A stretch of DNA of 64,000 nt from an uncultured Caulobacterales bacterium. GTDB lineage: Bacteria > Pseudomonadota > Alphaproteobacteria > Caulobacterales > Maricaulaceae. The DNA lies in the NCBI GenBank assembly GCA_938003545.1, contig CALKXY010000017.1:1-64000 (forward strand). The letters run 5' to 3'. Position numbers and translations under genes: made by a program. Shown in pieces: positions 40,560 to 50,207 of the stretch. The notes beneath the pieces are model-generated. The model did not search any database. It worked only from the letters and a program-made list of their open reading frames with translations, and was not told where the DNA came from. How positions within the stretch are numbered: position 1 is the stretch's first letter; each line of letters begins with the position of its first letter.

Positions 40560-41054
40560 CTATTCCACTGGTTTTGCGAAGTCTGCAAATTCGATGACCA
40601 GCTGTTCATAGACCTCACGTTTAAACGGCACGATGGTCTGCGGTATTGTGTCGAGATCAGCCCAGCGCCATTCCGAAAACTCTTGCGGGCCATGGGCCTT
40701 TAGATCGATGTCAGATCCATCCCCATTATATCGAAAGGCAAACCATTTCTGGCGTTGTCCAATATTTGAAAATCGAGTTTGTTTCTTAGCGCGTAATTCA
40801 GCTGGAAAATCGTAATAGAGCCAGCCTTTAATGCGACCCAGATATTCCATGTTTTTGGCCTTTAAACCTGTCTCTTCGAAGAGTTCACGGCGCGCGGCGG
40901 CCTTCGGTTTTTCGCCTGCGTCTATCCCGCCTTGAGGGCACTGCCAGCAATATGGGCCGTCTTCGCCAAACCGTTTGCCTAGCCAAATTTGTCCGCGCGG
41001 GTTGAAAACCGCAACCCCAACATTACGGCGATATTCTTTCTTATTGCGTGTCAT
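40560..41054 (-). CDS. rppH: RNA pyrophosphohydrolase (Nudix)
   Basis: RppH removes pyrophosphate from the 5' end of mRNAs and so starts their decay. The Nudix box GGIDAGEKPKAAARRELFEE is complete and the N-terminal YRRNVGVAVFNPRGQIWLGK and CWQCPQGG segments are RppH-like. The length is 164 residues. It follows a divergent polysaccharide deacetylase gene by four bases. Confidence 0.93.
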   Translation of the reverse strand: MTRNKKEYRRNVGVAVFNPRGQIWLGKRFGEDGPYCWQCPQGGIDAGEKPKAAARRELFEETGLKAKNMEYLGRIKGWLYYDFPAELRAKKQTRFSNIGQRQKWFAFRYNGDGSDIDLKAHGPQEFSEWRWADLDTIPQTIVPFKREVYEQLVIEFADFAKPVE

Positions 41055-41058
41055 GGGC

Positions 41059-42219
41059 TTACTTTAGGGCTGCTGTCGCCGGCGCGAGTTGAAGATTTTG
41101 CGTGTCTAAACGGGCAACCCAGTCTTGGACTTCTGTGAGCGTTTCAGGATAGCCAAAGCCGACGCCAACTGGATGTTCACCGGATTTGGCAGAGGTGGCA
41201 AGGCCTACAAGTCTGGCAGCGATAACGCGCGAAATCGGGTCTGGATCAATCAATCCATGGCCCGCTTTGAAAGGTTGACGCGTTGACTTTGAAAGCGCCA
41301 TTAAAGAGGGCGTTTCAAACGACCCGTCTGTAAGAAAACCAAGTCCTGTTTGGGATAAGCGATCCATAAAGGGCGCAGCAACATCTGTGCGCTGTAGGAA
41401 TAAGTCGCCATTGAAATTGATGACGCCTGCATAACCTTGGGCGCGCGACAATATCCAATCTAGATTTCGCCCCGTTTCATTGACGGATTCAGAGATGCGC
41501 AGCGCATGGTCGGCCCCAGGTTCGGATGGATCAAAGCCTTCAGACTCCATCGGAATTTCGATCAAGACTTCATGTCCATCTGCGCGGGCTTTATCAATCC
41601 ATCCCTGCAAATCTGAGCTATGTGCGGCGAAAGATAACGTGACATCCGCAGGCAAAGTTCGAATGGCATCTTGTGTCAAACGGCCGTTGATCCCTAAACC
41701 GCCGATTATGATTGATACAGGTTGTTTGCCAGATTGCGGTTGAAACGGACGGCGGTAGGCGATTAGCGCATTGCCTGCGGTCTTGCTCGGCACAGGACCA
41801 AATGCACTTTGGCGCGTTAGGCCCGCAATCGGCGCTTTTGGCAGGGCGCGTGATTGTCCTGTTGGAATATTTATAGTCTTAGGTTTAGGCGCGGATGGAG
41901 CTGGGTTTCCGAGCGCATCCGTCACGAGTTTTGACGCCGCGAGCGCGTCCGTCGGATTAACACCCTCTGGCACATCTCCCGCTAGGAGGTCAGGTGTGTC
42001 CAAGGTTTCGTCATTGAGAGGGGCTAGGGGTTCAATTTCGGGCAGAGGCGCCAAAGCCAGACGGCCTTCTGCGCTGGCATCCACTGGGTTTCCGAATATA
42101 GCGGTCACTGCAACGGGAAGGGTCAAACCGCCCAATAAAACGGCTGCCGCCAGCATACCATGCTTGCGGCGCGACGGGAGTTTAATGGCGGACCGCCGAG
42201 TCGGATTTTGCATGGACAT
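41059..42219 (-). CDS. YibQ-type divergent polysaccharide deacetylase
   Basis: The 386-residue protein has an N-terminal membrane anchor (GMLAAAVLLGGLTLPVAVTA), a Pro-rich linker to about residue 165, and a divergent polysaccharide deacetylase fold (SIIIGGLGINGRLTQDAI, VTLSFAAHSSDLQGWI, EVLIEIPMESEGFDPSEPG). The family regularly lies next to ctpA and envC and is thought to act in the envelope; its chemistry is unproven. Its position directly downstream of the peptidase genes agrees with that. Confidence 0.87.
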   Translation of the reverse strand: MSMQNPTRRSAIKLPSRRKHGMLAAAVLLGGLTLPVAVTAIFGNPVDASAEGRLALAPLPEIEPLAPLNDETLDTPDLLAGDVPEGVNPTDALAASKLVTDALGNPAPSAPKPKTINIPTGQSRALPKAPIAGLTRQSAFGPVPSKTAGNALIAYRRPFQPQSGKQPVSIIIGGLGINGRLTQDAIRTLPADVTLSFAAHSSDLQGWIDKARADGHEVLIEIPMESEGFDPSEPGADHALRISESVNETGRNLDWILSRAQGYAGVINFNGDLFLQRTDVAAPFMDRLSQTGLGFLTDGSFETPSLMALSKSTRQPFKAGHGLIDPDPISRVIAARLVGLATSAKSGEHPVGVGFGYPETLTEVQDWVARLDTQNLQLAPATAALK

Positions 42220-42293
42220 GTAACTGTCCTAATTGGATTTACGGTGCACGACAATGCGCGTGATAAATCCAGTTTAGCAGATAAGTGCCGAGC

Positions 42294-43613
42294 TTAGAAA
42301 CGTGCGTCTTGAGCGTCCAATAGGCGTTCATATTGCGATGTTTTTAAGACCTCGACGGCCTTACGGAGTTGAAAATCTTCGTCATCAGGGAAGGTCTCAT
42401 CCGGATAGACAATGTCCTCATACTGCTCTTCATAATTCGTTTCGTCAGGATTGATCAGGAAATTACGCAAGGAGTCTTCGCGGAAGCGTTTGCGAATTTC
42501 ACCTGTGTCTTTAAGGCTGGATACCAAGAGGTCAGGCATGATCCCGCGGCCTTGGATAGATTGTCCTGATGGTGTGTAATACCGCTGTGTTGTCAGTCGC
42601 AATGCGCCGTCTTCCGGGCCTAGCGGGATAACAGATTGCACCGACCCTTTACCGAAACTACGGCGGCCTAATACGACGCCGCGCCCACGGTCTTGCAATG
42701 CGCCTGCGACAATCTCTGCAGCAGAGGCTGAGCCAGGGCTCATCAGTACGACAATTTTTGTATCAGGGTAAAGCTCGCCAGCGGGGGCGTTATAACGCTC
42801 ATTATCGCTCGCATCGCGGCCGCGCGCGGATAAAACTTCGCCGCCATCCAAAAATAGTCCTGATATATTCACAGACTCCGTCAGAAGACCGCCACGATTT
42901 CCGCGCAAATCAATAATCAACTTATCCAATTTACCCATACGCGTATTCAGGTCAGCCAAGGCGCGCGTTGTGTCGTCGGTTAGTTTGTCATTGTTGAATG
43001 TTTCAATCTGGATGTAGCCCACGCCTTGTTCGACGCGGTGCCGGATGGCCCGCCCGCGTACTGTATCGCGTACGACAACAACGTCGCGCGATGTTTCACC
43101 AGGGGAGAGAACTGTCACTGTGACGGCTTCGCCTTTTAGGCCGCGCATACCGCTAACAGCATCATCTAAAGTTTTGCCGCGTATGTCTGTTCCATCAACC
43201 GCAGTGATCATATCACCGCCTCGAATGCCGGCCTCATATGCCGGACCGTCTTCAATGGCGTGATTGACGCGAACCAATCCGCCAACGGATTGAATTTCAA
43301 TGCCTAATCCGCCATATTCGCGGCGCACAGCTTCACGTTGTTCCGTGAATTTTACTGGCGCGACATAGGAAGAATGCGGGTCCAGCGAATGAAGTGCGCC
43401 GTTTAACGCGTTTTCGATCAAGCTCGGTGTATCGACCTCTTCGACATATTGGTCTTGCACAATTGAGAGAACGTCTGCGAAAAGTTCCATCTGTTCATAG
43501 ACAGCTTTGGGGTTTTTCTCGTCAGCAATAGCCGCGAGCGGGGCAGATAGGGAGAGAGCTGCCGCTAATGCGACACTCGTCCATTTTAAACCCGTCAAAA
43601 CATCGGCCCGCAT
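42294..43613 (-). CDS. ctpA: S41 C-terminal processing peptidase, second copy
   Basis: A periplasmic Ser/Lys protease with PDZ domain. After a signal peptide, the order is an N-terminal helical region (LFADVLSIVQDQYVEEVD, SLDPHSSYVAP), a PDZ domain (YGGLGIEI to about GMRGLKGE), and the S41 core with SPGSASAAEIVAGALQD (catalytic Ser) and FGKGSVQSVIPLG (catalytic Lys). The ATG at 43613 is used; the track's longer start overlaps the previous gene. It begins five bases after the stop of a paralogous S41 gene. Confidence 0.9.
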   Translation of the reverse strand: MRADVLTGLKWTSVALAAALSLSAPLAAIADEKNPKAVYEQMELFADVLSIVQDQYVEEVDTPSLIENALNGALHSLDPHSSYVAPVKFTEQREAVRREYGGLGIEIQSVGGLVRVNHAIEDGPAYEAGIRGGDMITAVDGTDIRGKTLDDAVSGMRGLKGEAVTVTVLSPGETSRDVVVVRDTVRGRAIRHRVEQGVGYIQIETFNNDKLTDDTTRALADLNTRMGKLDKLIIDLRGNRGGLLTESVNISGLFLDGGEVLSARGRDASDNERYNAPAGELYPDTKIVVLMSPGSASAAEIVAGALQDRGRGVVLGRRSFGKGSVQSVIPLGPEDGALRLTTQRYYTPSGQSIQGRGIMPDLLVSSLKDTGEIRKRFREDSLRNFLINPDETNYEEQYEDIVYPDETFPDDEDFQLRKAVEVLKTSQYERLLDAQDARF

Positions 43614-43617
43614 CGTG

Positions 43618-44943
43618 CTATTCCTGCACCTCAGCCAGTTTCTCCGCATATGTTCCAGACTTCAGTAATGCGATGGCCTGCTGTAGCTGATAATCATCAG
43701 AGATTTCATACTCTTCCGGCGGATAATCAATCTTCACTTCAACCTTAGTTTCGTCTTTTGAGACCTCAGTTTCATCTTCATTCGCAATTGAATTGGGGAG
43801 GCTCGCTTCCGAGAAGCGTTTGCGGTCTTTCCCATCATCAGGAATGGCAGAAATAGAAATGTCAGGGTTAATACCGCTGGCTTGAATGCTGCGGCCATTG
43901 GGCGTGTAATAACGTTGAGTCGTGATTTTCAATGCACCATCACGTCCGCCGCGAAGCGGGATCACGTCTTGGACAGAGCCTTTGCCGAATGTCGTCATAC
44001 CAACCACCAGACCGCGTCCCTTATCTTGCAACGCTCCAGCTACAATTTCAGAGGCCGATGCAGATGCGCCGTCCACAAGTACGACAAGTGGTACATTCTT
44101 AGCCATTTGCCCTTTTTCAGCATTATAGACATTCACATCATCGGCGCGACGTCCACGTGTTGAGACAACTTCGCCGCCGTTTAAAAAGACGGAGGAAACT
44201 TCGATGGATTGGGTCAACAAACCGCCTGGATTTCCGCGTAGATCGAGGATTAAACCTGGCAAGCGCCCGCCGTTTTCTTTTTGTAGCTTGGCGACTGCGT
44301 CTTTGAGGCCATTTGCAGCTTTTTCATTGAATTGTGCGATCCGGACATATCCGATGCCGTCTTTGATTTCTGATTTCACGGTTTGCCGTTTGATGACTTC
44401 GCGCGTGATGTCGAGGTAAAGCGGATCTTCGCCCTCGCGGACAATTGTGATGTTGATAGCTTCGCCTGGCTTGCCGCGCATTTGTGTAACGGCTTCGTTT
44501 AGCGTTGCGCCAAGTAGGGATTTCCCTTCAATCTCTGTGATGAAGTCACCAGCTTTCACGCCTGCGCGTTTGGCAGGGGTGTCATCGATCGGAGAAATGA
44601 CTTTGACAAATCCGTCTTCCATCGTGACTTCCATGCCTAATCCGCCATATTCACCTTTGGTATCCATGCGCATTTCGCGAAAGGCTTCTGGGCTTATGTA
44701 GGAAGAATGTGGATCGAGGGACTGCAACATGCCGTTCATGGCGTCTTCGATCAGTGCGCTGTCATCAACTTCGACGACATATTGGCTACGCACTCGTGCA
44801 AGAACGTCTGCGAAGAGTTCGAGCTGTTCAAAGGTTTCATCATAGGCAGGTCGTTCAACGGCAACAGCGGACTGATGGGTTGTCGAAAAAGCGAATAAAG
44901 CAACTGCGGCAACACTTCCGAGGGCAGGCAGGACAAATTTCAC
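43618..44943 (-). CDS. ctpA: S41 C-terminal processing peptidase, first copy
   Basis: A paralogue of the gene downstream with the same domain order: signal peptide, helical part with SLDPHSSYISPEAFREM, PDZ domain (GEYGGLGMEV), and the catalytic GASASASEIVAGALQDKGRG plus TFGKGSVQDVIPL. The 441-residue product has an acidic insert near the end (NEDETEVSKDETKVE) that the second copy lacks. GTG start. It lies downstream of an EnvC-like gene, the usual context of CtpA in alphaproteobacteria, where the protease trims envelope proteins involved in wall growth. Confidence 0.92.
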   Translation of the reverse strand: MKFVLPALGSVAAVALFAFSTTHQSAVAVERPAYDETFEQLELFADVLARVRSQYVVEVDDSALIEDAMNGMLQSLDPHSSYISPEAFREMRMDTKGEYGGLGMEVTMEDGFVKVISPIDDTPAKRAGVKAGDFITEIEGKSLLGATLNEAVTQMRGKPGEAINITIVREGEDPLYLDITREVIKRQTVKSEIKDGIGYVRIAQFNEKAANGLKDAVAKLQKENGGRLPGLILDLRGNPGGLLTQSIEVSSVFLNGGEVVSTRGRRADDVNVYNAEKGQMAKNVPLVVLVDGASASASEIVAGALQDKGRGLVVGMTTFGKGSVQDVIPLRGGRDGALKITTQRYYTPNGRSIQASGINPDISISAIPDDGKDRKRFSEASLPNSIANEDETEVSKDETKVEVKIDYPPEEYEISDDYQLQQAIALLKSGTYAEKLAEVQE

Positions 44944-45025
44944 GTAGCGTCTCCAGAGTTAGACATAATACTTAGACAGCCATGATGCGCTTTGCCAGTC
45001 AAATTGCTGCGATCAAGCGTGTTAC

Positions 45026-46174
45026 TTACCCTGATTTAACGTCAACAGGCGCCAACCATGGGGCTGGATCGACGGGAGAGCCGTCACGTCGCAGTTCGAT
45101 ATAGAGTTCAACGCCTGATCGTCCAGGCAGAGCGCCAACAGGTTCGCCGCGCCGAACGGTGTCTCCTGCGCCGATATATAGGGCGTCTAGTCCCGTCAAA
45201 AGCACGAAATAACCGTCCCCGACGTTCAAAATAACGACTTGATCGTAGTTCTTGAAAGGACCTGAAAATTCGACGCGGCCAGCATATGGGGCCAAAACTT
45301 GACCGCTTGGGCGACCCGTAAAGGTTAGGCCTTTTTCACCCCGTCCAAATGTCTTTAGAATATTTCCCGAAACAGGGCGCAGCATGCCTCCTTTGGCGTC
45401 TGCAAACCGTTTTGTCCCTTTTGGGAGTACAAGTTTTGGCGTGGATTTCCGTCCGGGTTTTGTGCGTGGCACGACTTTGGCGGCTTCTGATTCAAGTTTC
45501 GCAATAAGATCGAGGAGGCTTTTTGATTCCGCGGCAAGGCGATCCGCTTCGGCGGCAGCGGCCTTGCGTTCATCGGAAAGTTTAGCCTCCAATTTGGATT
45601 TCTCACCTAAGCCCGCAGTTATTTGTGACGTTTCACGGTCCAGTTTGTCTCTGGCTTGTTCTAACTCATCTTGCTTGAGCACAATTTGCGATTTTGTGAC
45701 GTCCAGCGCCGTTAGATTAAGGGACAGGGCTTCTGCGCGTTGTTTCAGCTGCTCCGAGAGCGTGGCCATCATAAGGCCAGCATCTGCCGCGCGTTTCGCA
45801 TTCTTTGGAGACAGTGCGAGAGTAGGCGGGGGAGTAGCCTCTAGGCGCTGTAGAGCTGCTAATAGATCAATATATTGCGCGCGGTCTTCCGTTATTTGTG
45901 TCGTTAGTGTCGCTGCGCGCATATTCAATTCTGCGGTTTCGCGTTCCAGAGCGGTCAGATTAGCTTCAATAGATTGCGTATCTTGAGCGGCTTTGGCGAG
46001 TTTCTTTTTGAGGGCAGAGACATCTTTGCGAACGGATTTGCGTTCGTCTTCCAATTTTTCAGACTTATCCCGCGCCGCTTGCTCCTTTTTCGTCAAAGCC
46101 TCGACATCGCCTGATGTCTGCGCGGCGGCAGGCAAGGCGAAGATCAGGAAAGCTATGGCAAGAATGGCACGCAT
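45026..46174 (-). CDS. EnvC-like murein hydrolase activator
   Basis: The 382-residue protein has a signal peptide (AFLIFALPAAAQ), a long periplasmic coiled coil (about residues 20-235) and a C-terminal LytM/M23 domain. The metal-binding His/Asp residues of active M23 enzymes are missing: GLTFTGRPSGQVLAP stands where HxGxD is expected and VELYIELRRDG where HLHFE is expected. That is the EnvC pattern, in which the domain activates amidases instead of cutting wall itself. It likely helps daughter cell separation. Confidence 0.9.
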   Translation of the reverse strand: MRAILAIAFLIFALPAAAQTSGDVEALTKKEQAARDKSEKLEDERKSVRKDVSALKKKLAKAAQDTQSIEANLTALERETAELNMRAATLTTQITEDRAQYIDLLAALQRLEATPPPTLALSPKNAKRAADAGLMMATLSEQLKQRAEALSLNLTALDVTKSQIVLKQDELEQARDKLDRETSQITAGLGEKSKLEAKLSDERKAAAAEADRLAAESKSLLDLIAKLESEAAKVVPRTKPGRKSTPKLVLPKGTKRFADAKGGMLRPVSGNILKTFGRGEKGLTFTGRPSGQVLAPYAGRVEFSGPFKNYDQVVILNVGDGYFVLLTGLDALYIGAGDTVRRGEPVGALPGRSGVELYIELRRDGSPVDPAPWLAPVDVKSG

Positions 46175-46259
46175 AAATATGTATATGGCCGCAAACGCAT
46201 TTACTGTGCGTTAATTATACATCTCATTCTCAGATATTTGCGCGTTCGTAGATCGCAGG

Positions 46260-46742
46260 TTAATCTCTGTGATATGGCGTTTTTGCCAAAATGCTCAGTG
46301 CGCGGTAAATTTGCTCTGCGGCCATGACTCGCACCATTTTATGCGGCCAAGTTTGTGCGCCGAAGCTCCATTTCGTTATCCTGCCCGGGCGAAGCTCTTT
46401 AACGGTCGCAGGATCAAATCCGTCTGCGCCTCCGATGAGGATATAGGTCGCTCCTACACCTTCATCGCGACGCCGTGCAAAATGGGTTGCGATTTCGCGG
46501 GATGTTGGGCTTTTGCCGCGCTCATCTAGTAGGATAAGTTCGTCAGAGGCATTAATGCCAGAGAGAAGTTTTGCGGTTTCAGCGGCACGGTCATTTTGAC
46601 CTTTTAGTTCAACACCCTGTTCTTCGACAGAAAGGAACCCTGTCCCGCGCGCAAGGCCTTTGGCACGGGTGATGTAGTCGTCAATCAGGATTCTTTCCGG
46701 GCCTTTGCGCAAAATATTGCCAGCCCGAAGAATGATTTTCAC
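46260..46742 (-). CDS. rlmH: 23S rRNA (pseudouridine1915-N3)-methyltransferase
   Basis: A small SPOUT-fold methyltransferase acting on helix 69 of 23S rRNA. The 160-residue protein shows ELILLDERGKSPTSREIA, ILIGGADGFD and the C-terminal TWPHKMVRVMAAEQIYRALS with PYHR. The start is GTG, nine bases after the rsfS stop. Confidence 0.95.
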   Translation of the reverse strand: MKIILRAGNILRKGPERILIDDYITRAKGLARGTGFLSVEEQGVELKGQNDRAAETAKLLSGINASDELILLDERGKSPTSREIATHFARRRDEGVGATYILIGGADGFDPATVKELRPGRITKWSFGAQTWPHKMVRVMAAEQIYRALSILAKTPYHRD

Positions 46743-46751
46743 GTGAGGGCC

Positions 46752-47201
46752 CTATCGCTCCGCGACAGGTGTGTCGTCTGGTGCCTTTTGTGCAACGGTT
46801 TGCAGGCTTTCTGGCAATGGCACAGACCAGATTTTTTCAAGATTATAGAATACGCGAACTTCTGGGCGGAAGATGTGCAAGATAACATCACCCGCATCGA
46901 TCAAAACCCAATCGGCAGCGGTTTGGCCTTCAATGCCTAAATCTTTCATGCCGCGTTCTTTTAGGCCGCGTTGGATGTAATCTGCGAGCGCGCTGACGTG
47001 GCGGTTGGAGCGCCCAGAGGCAACGAGGAGAAAGTCTGCGATGGAGGACTTCCCGCGAATATCAATTTCGATGACATCCTGAGCGGAGTTTTCTTCGAGC
47101 AAATGCTGGATGAAGTCTGACAACGCTTTAGCTTCAGGTCCGTCATGAACGGAAACTGTAGCGGGGGTTTCTTGGTGTGCGGCGGACAGAAGTCTCTCCA
47201 T
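46752..47201 (-). CDS. rsfS: Ribosome silencing factor
   Basis: RsfS binds ribosomal protein L14 and blocks subunit joining when nutrients are low. The 149-residue protein has AQDVIEIDIRGKSSIADFLL, ASGRSNRHVSALADYI and DWVLIDAGDVILHIF, diagnostic for the family. It lies between nadD and rlmH in the conserved order. Confidence 0.95.
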   Translation of the reverse strand: MERLLSAAHQETPATVSVHDGPEAKALSDFIQHLLEENSAQDVIEIDIRGKSSIADFLLVASGRSNRHVSALADYIQRGLKERGMKDLGIEGQTAADWVLIDAGDVILHIFRPEVRVFYNLEKIWSVPLPESLQTVAQKAPDDTPVAER

Positions 47202-47269
47202 AAATACTTTAATGCGATACCCGTATCACACTCAAATCCGTTCGACTACTGCTGTAACCAGCCGAAGGT

Positions 47270-47848
47270 TCATTTGGATTGGGCCGCCCGAAGGGCAGAC
47301 GAGCTACGCGTATCAAGAGGGAGAGTGAGATAGGTCCAAGCGGGCGCGGCATGGTGTTGAAGGATGTGGGCGTGATCTTCACCAATTCGAGCCTGGTTAT
47401 ATTGGCGAGCGGCTTGGCCCAACCGCGCTTTAATCGGGGAGCCTGGCCGTGCGATGACGGCAATAGGAACCGTTTCAACAATTGTTTCCCAGTCACGCCA
47501 TTTAGGAAGCTGGAGCAGATTATCTGCGCCCATCATAAATATAAAATTTATGTCAGGATGACGTGTTTTCAGTCGTTCCAATAGATCGACTGTATAGTGT
47601 GTCCCGTATCGAAACTCGACGTCGGAGACCTGCATGTTTGGCGGCAAGGGAAGATTGCGTACGGTCTGGGCGCGGCTTTCCCAAGAGGGCTGTGTCGGTT
47701 TGAGGGGGTTTTGAGGGCTTACTAACCACCAGATTTCATTGAGTCGCAATTGGCGCAACCCAGCTTTAGCCACATGAAGGTGTCCGCCATGCGCTGGATT
47801 AAACGACCCGCCAAAGAGGCCAACAGATCTGCGTCGACTGACCGTCAA
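47270..47848 (-). CDS. nadD: Nicotinate-nucleotide adenylyltransferase
   Basis: NadD makes deamido-NAD from nicotinate mononucleotide and ATP. The 192-residue protein has GLFGGSFNPAHGGHLHVAK, WWLVSPQNPLKP, FMMGADNL and the C-terminal TRSSSALR in place of the (S/T)xxR motif. The start is TTG, and its TTGA overlaps the proA stop by four bases. Confidence 0.94.
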   Translation of the reverse strand: MTVSRRRSVGLFGGSFNPAHGGHLHVAKAGLRQLRLNEIWWLVSPQNPLKPTQPSWESRAQTVRNLPLPPNMQVSDVEFRYGTHYTVDLLERLKTRHPDINFIFMMGADNLLQLPKWRDWETIVETVPIAVIARPGSPIKARLGQAARQYNQARIGEDHAHILQHHAAPAWTYLTLPLDTRSSSALRAAQSK

Positions 47849-49101
47849 GGGCGCGCCTGTCCCGTGCCACGCACTTGATATTTATATGTCGTCAAATGTT
47901 GCGCCCCGACAGGGCCACGTGCGTGAAGACGTCCGGTCGCAATGCCAATTTCTGCGCCAAATCCAAACTCGCCGCCATCTGCATATTGTGTTGAAGCATT
48001 GTGCAGAACGATGGCGCTATCCACGCTATCGAGAAAAGTCTGCGCAGCATCGGCGCTTTCTGTTAGGATCGCATCAGTGTGACCGCTGCCGTAATGCGCG
48101 ATATGGGCGAGGGCGGCCTCCATCCCATCAACTACGGCGATGTTCAGGATGGGGGCAAGATGCTCTGTCGCGAAATCCGTGTCTGTCGCTGGTGTTATGT
48201 TCGGTATGATTGACTGCGCACGGGCGTCACCGCGTAATTCGCAGCGATCTTTAATTTGCGTGGCTAGCTCAGGTAAAAACGTACCCGCAACTTCTGTGTC
48301 GACTAAAATAGTTTCCGTTGATCCGCAAACACCTGTGCGCCGAAGTTTTGCATTTTCAATAACTTGCACGGCCATATTAATGTCGGCGTCAGCATGAACA
48401 TAGCTGTGATTTAAACCTTCAAGATGTGCCAAAACAGGTACGCGAGCGTCTTCTTGCACGCGCGCTACTAATCCTTTGCCGCCGCGTGGTATGATGATGT
48501 CGATGGTACCATCCAACCCGCGGAGCATATCACCAACGGCGGCGCGGTCCGTTGTGTTGACCAAAGAGATTGCAGCCTCGGGTAAGTCACTGGCGCGCAA
48601 TCCGGTTTGCAGCGCCGTGTGTATGGCGCGGTTCGAGCGCACACTTTCTGATCCACCGCGCAAGACGCAAGCGTTCCCAGATTTTACGCAAAGTCCGCCA
48701 GCATCAGCCGTCACATTTGGTCGGCTTTCATAAATCATACCAATGACGCCAATTGGCACGCGGACTTGGGAGAAGTGCAACCCATTAGGTTGGGTCCAAG
48801 CCTTCTCAATTGCGCCAACAGGATCAGGTAAATCTGCGATCGCATCGAGACCATTGGCGATACTTGCGACGCGCGCTGTATCGAGTTTCAACCTGTCCAG
48901 CATGGCTGCGGATATACCTTTTGCGGAGGCTGCAGTCATATCTTCTGCATTGGCGGCGAGTATTGTCTCTACAGATTTTCGGATTTCTGAGGCCATCGCG
49001 CGTAGGGCCGCATTGCGCTGGTCGCCGCTGGCGAGGCGTAGGGATGCAGATGCCGCTTTTGCGGCATGACCTAGAGCGTTCATGTCTGTGTTATTCGTCA
49101 T
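47845..49101 (-). CDS. proA: Glutamate-5-semialdehyde dehydrogenase
   Basis: ProA reduces glutamyl-5-phosphate in proline synthesis. The 418-residue protein has IGVIGMIYESRPNVTADAGG, NACVLRGGSE, DIIIPRGGKGLV and the catalytic Cys in LRRTGVCGSTETILVD. It overlaps the proB stop by one base. Confidence 0.96.
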   Translation of the reverse strand: MTNNTDMNALGHAAKAASASLRLASGDQRNAALRAMASEIRKSVETILAANAEDMTAASAKGISAAMLDRLKLDTARVASIANGLDAIADLPDPVGAIEKAWTQPNGLHFSQVRVPIGVIGMIYESRPNVTADAGGLCVKSGNACVLRGGSESVRSNRAIHTALQTGLRASDLPEAAISLVNTTDRAAVGDMLRGLDGTIDIIIPRGGKGLVARVQEDARVPVLAHLEGLNHSYVHADADINMAVQVIENAKLRRTGVCGSTETILVDTEVAGTFLPELATQIKDRCELRGDARAQSIIPNITPATDTDFATEHLAPILNIAVVDGMEAALAHIAHYGSGHTDAILTESADAAQTFLDSVDSAIVLHNASTQYADGGEFGFGAEIGIATGRLHARGPVGAQHLTTYKYQVRGTGQARP

Positions 49102-50204
49102 TATAGCATTACCAAATTATCGCGATGTATGAGGGCCGCACCATTATCAAAGCCAAGTACAGTTTCGATTTCACCTGACTTCAGGCCTTTGATCCGCTGT
49201 GCGTCCATAAGGTCATAAGATATGAGGCCGCGTGCGATTTCAACGCCCTCGATTTGGATGGCAACAGGGTCACCTTTTTCGAACTCACCTGAAACCGAGG
49301 TCACGCCTGCAGCGAGAAGACTGCTGCCGCTTTTGAGAGCTTTGAGCGCGCCAGCATCGATTTCAAGACAGCCCCGTGGTTTTAACGCCCCGCCAATCCA
49401 TTGCGCGCGGGCATTGCGGGGATTGCTGATGGCTTTGAAGATAGTGTGTTTTGCACCTGCGTTCAACGCAGCAATAATCCCTGGCTTACGGCCATCACAA
49501 ATAACCATGTTACAGCCTGCATGTGTTGCAATTTGTGCGGCGGCTAGTTTCGTTGCCATTCCGCCCGTTCCCATGCCTGCGGCTTCATTTGGCGCTCCGC
49601 CCATAGACATGATGTCATCCGTGAGTGTCGCCACGACGGGGATATGACGCGCCGATTCATCATTTCTTGGGTCAGCCGTATAAAGGCCGTCGATGTCAGA
49701 TAGAAGCACCAGAAGGTCCGCACCGATCATTTGCGCGGTGCGGGCGGCCAATCTGTCGTTATCGCCATATCTGATTTCGTCCGTCGCAACGGTATCATTT
49801 TCATTGATGATAGGAATGGCGCCTAAATCCAAAAGCGTTTCGAGCGTAGACCGTGCATTGAGCCAGCGGCGACGATCTTCGGTGTCATTTAACGTCAGCA
49901 AAGCCTGTGCCGTCACAATTCCGCGGCGTCCCAATGCCTCTTCATAGGCACCTGTTAGGCTCGATTGACCCGCAGCGGCGCAGGCTTGTTTCTGTGCCAA
50001 TGTTAGCGTTAGGTCCGTTAGGCCTAAACGCTCTCGCCCCAACGCAATCGCGCCAGAGCTAACCAAAACAATACGTGTGTTTTTCAACGCAGCGAGGTTG
50101 TCTGCTAATGTGTCCAGCCAGCCTTCGCGTAAGGCATGCGTTTTGTTATCGACAAGAATCGCCGACCCAATTTTGATGACGAGTGTTTTGACGTCATCAA
50201 ACAT
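49101..50204 (-). CDS. proB: Glutamate 5-kinase with PUA domain
   Basis: ProB phosphorylates glutamate, the first step of proline synthesis. The 367-residue protein has the kinase segments VIKIGSAILVD, VLVSSGAIALGRERLGL, INENDTVATDEIRYGDNDRL and GTGGMATKLAAAQIA, and a C-terminal PUA domain from about residue 275. It starts three bases after obgE. Confidence 0.96.
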   Translation of the reverse strand: MFDDVKTLVIKIGSAILVDNKTHALREGWLDTLADNLAALKNTRIVLVSSGAIALGRERLGLTDLTLTLAQKQACAAAGQSSLTGAYEEALGRRGIVTAQALLTLNDTEDRRRWLNARSTLETLLDLGAIPIINENDTVATDEIRYGDNDRLAARTAQMIGADLLVLLSDIDGLYTADPRNDESARHIPVVATLTDDIMSMGGAPNEAAGMGTGGMATKLAAAQIATHAGCNMVICDGRKPGIIAALNAGAKHTIFKAISNPRNARAQWIGGALKPRGCLEIDAGALKALKSGSSLLAAGVTSVSGEFEKGDPVAIQIEGVEIARGLISYDLMDAQRIKGLKSGEIETVLGFDNGAALIHRDNLVML

Positions 50205-50207
50205 GGA

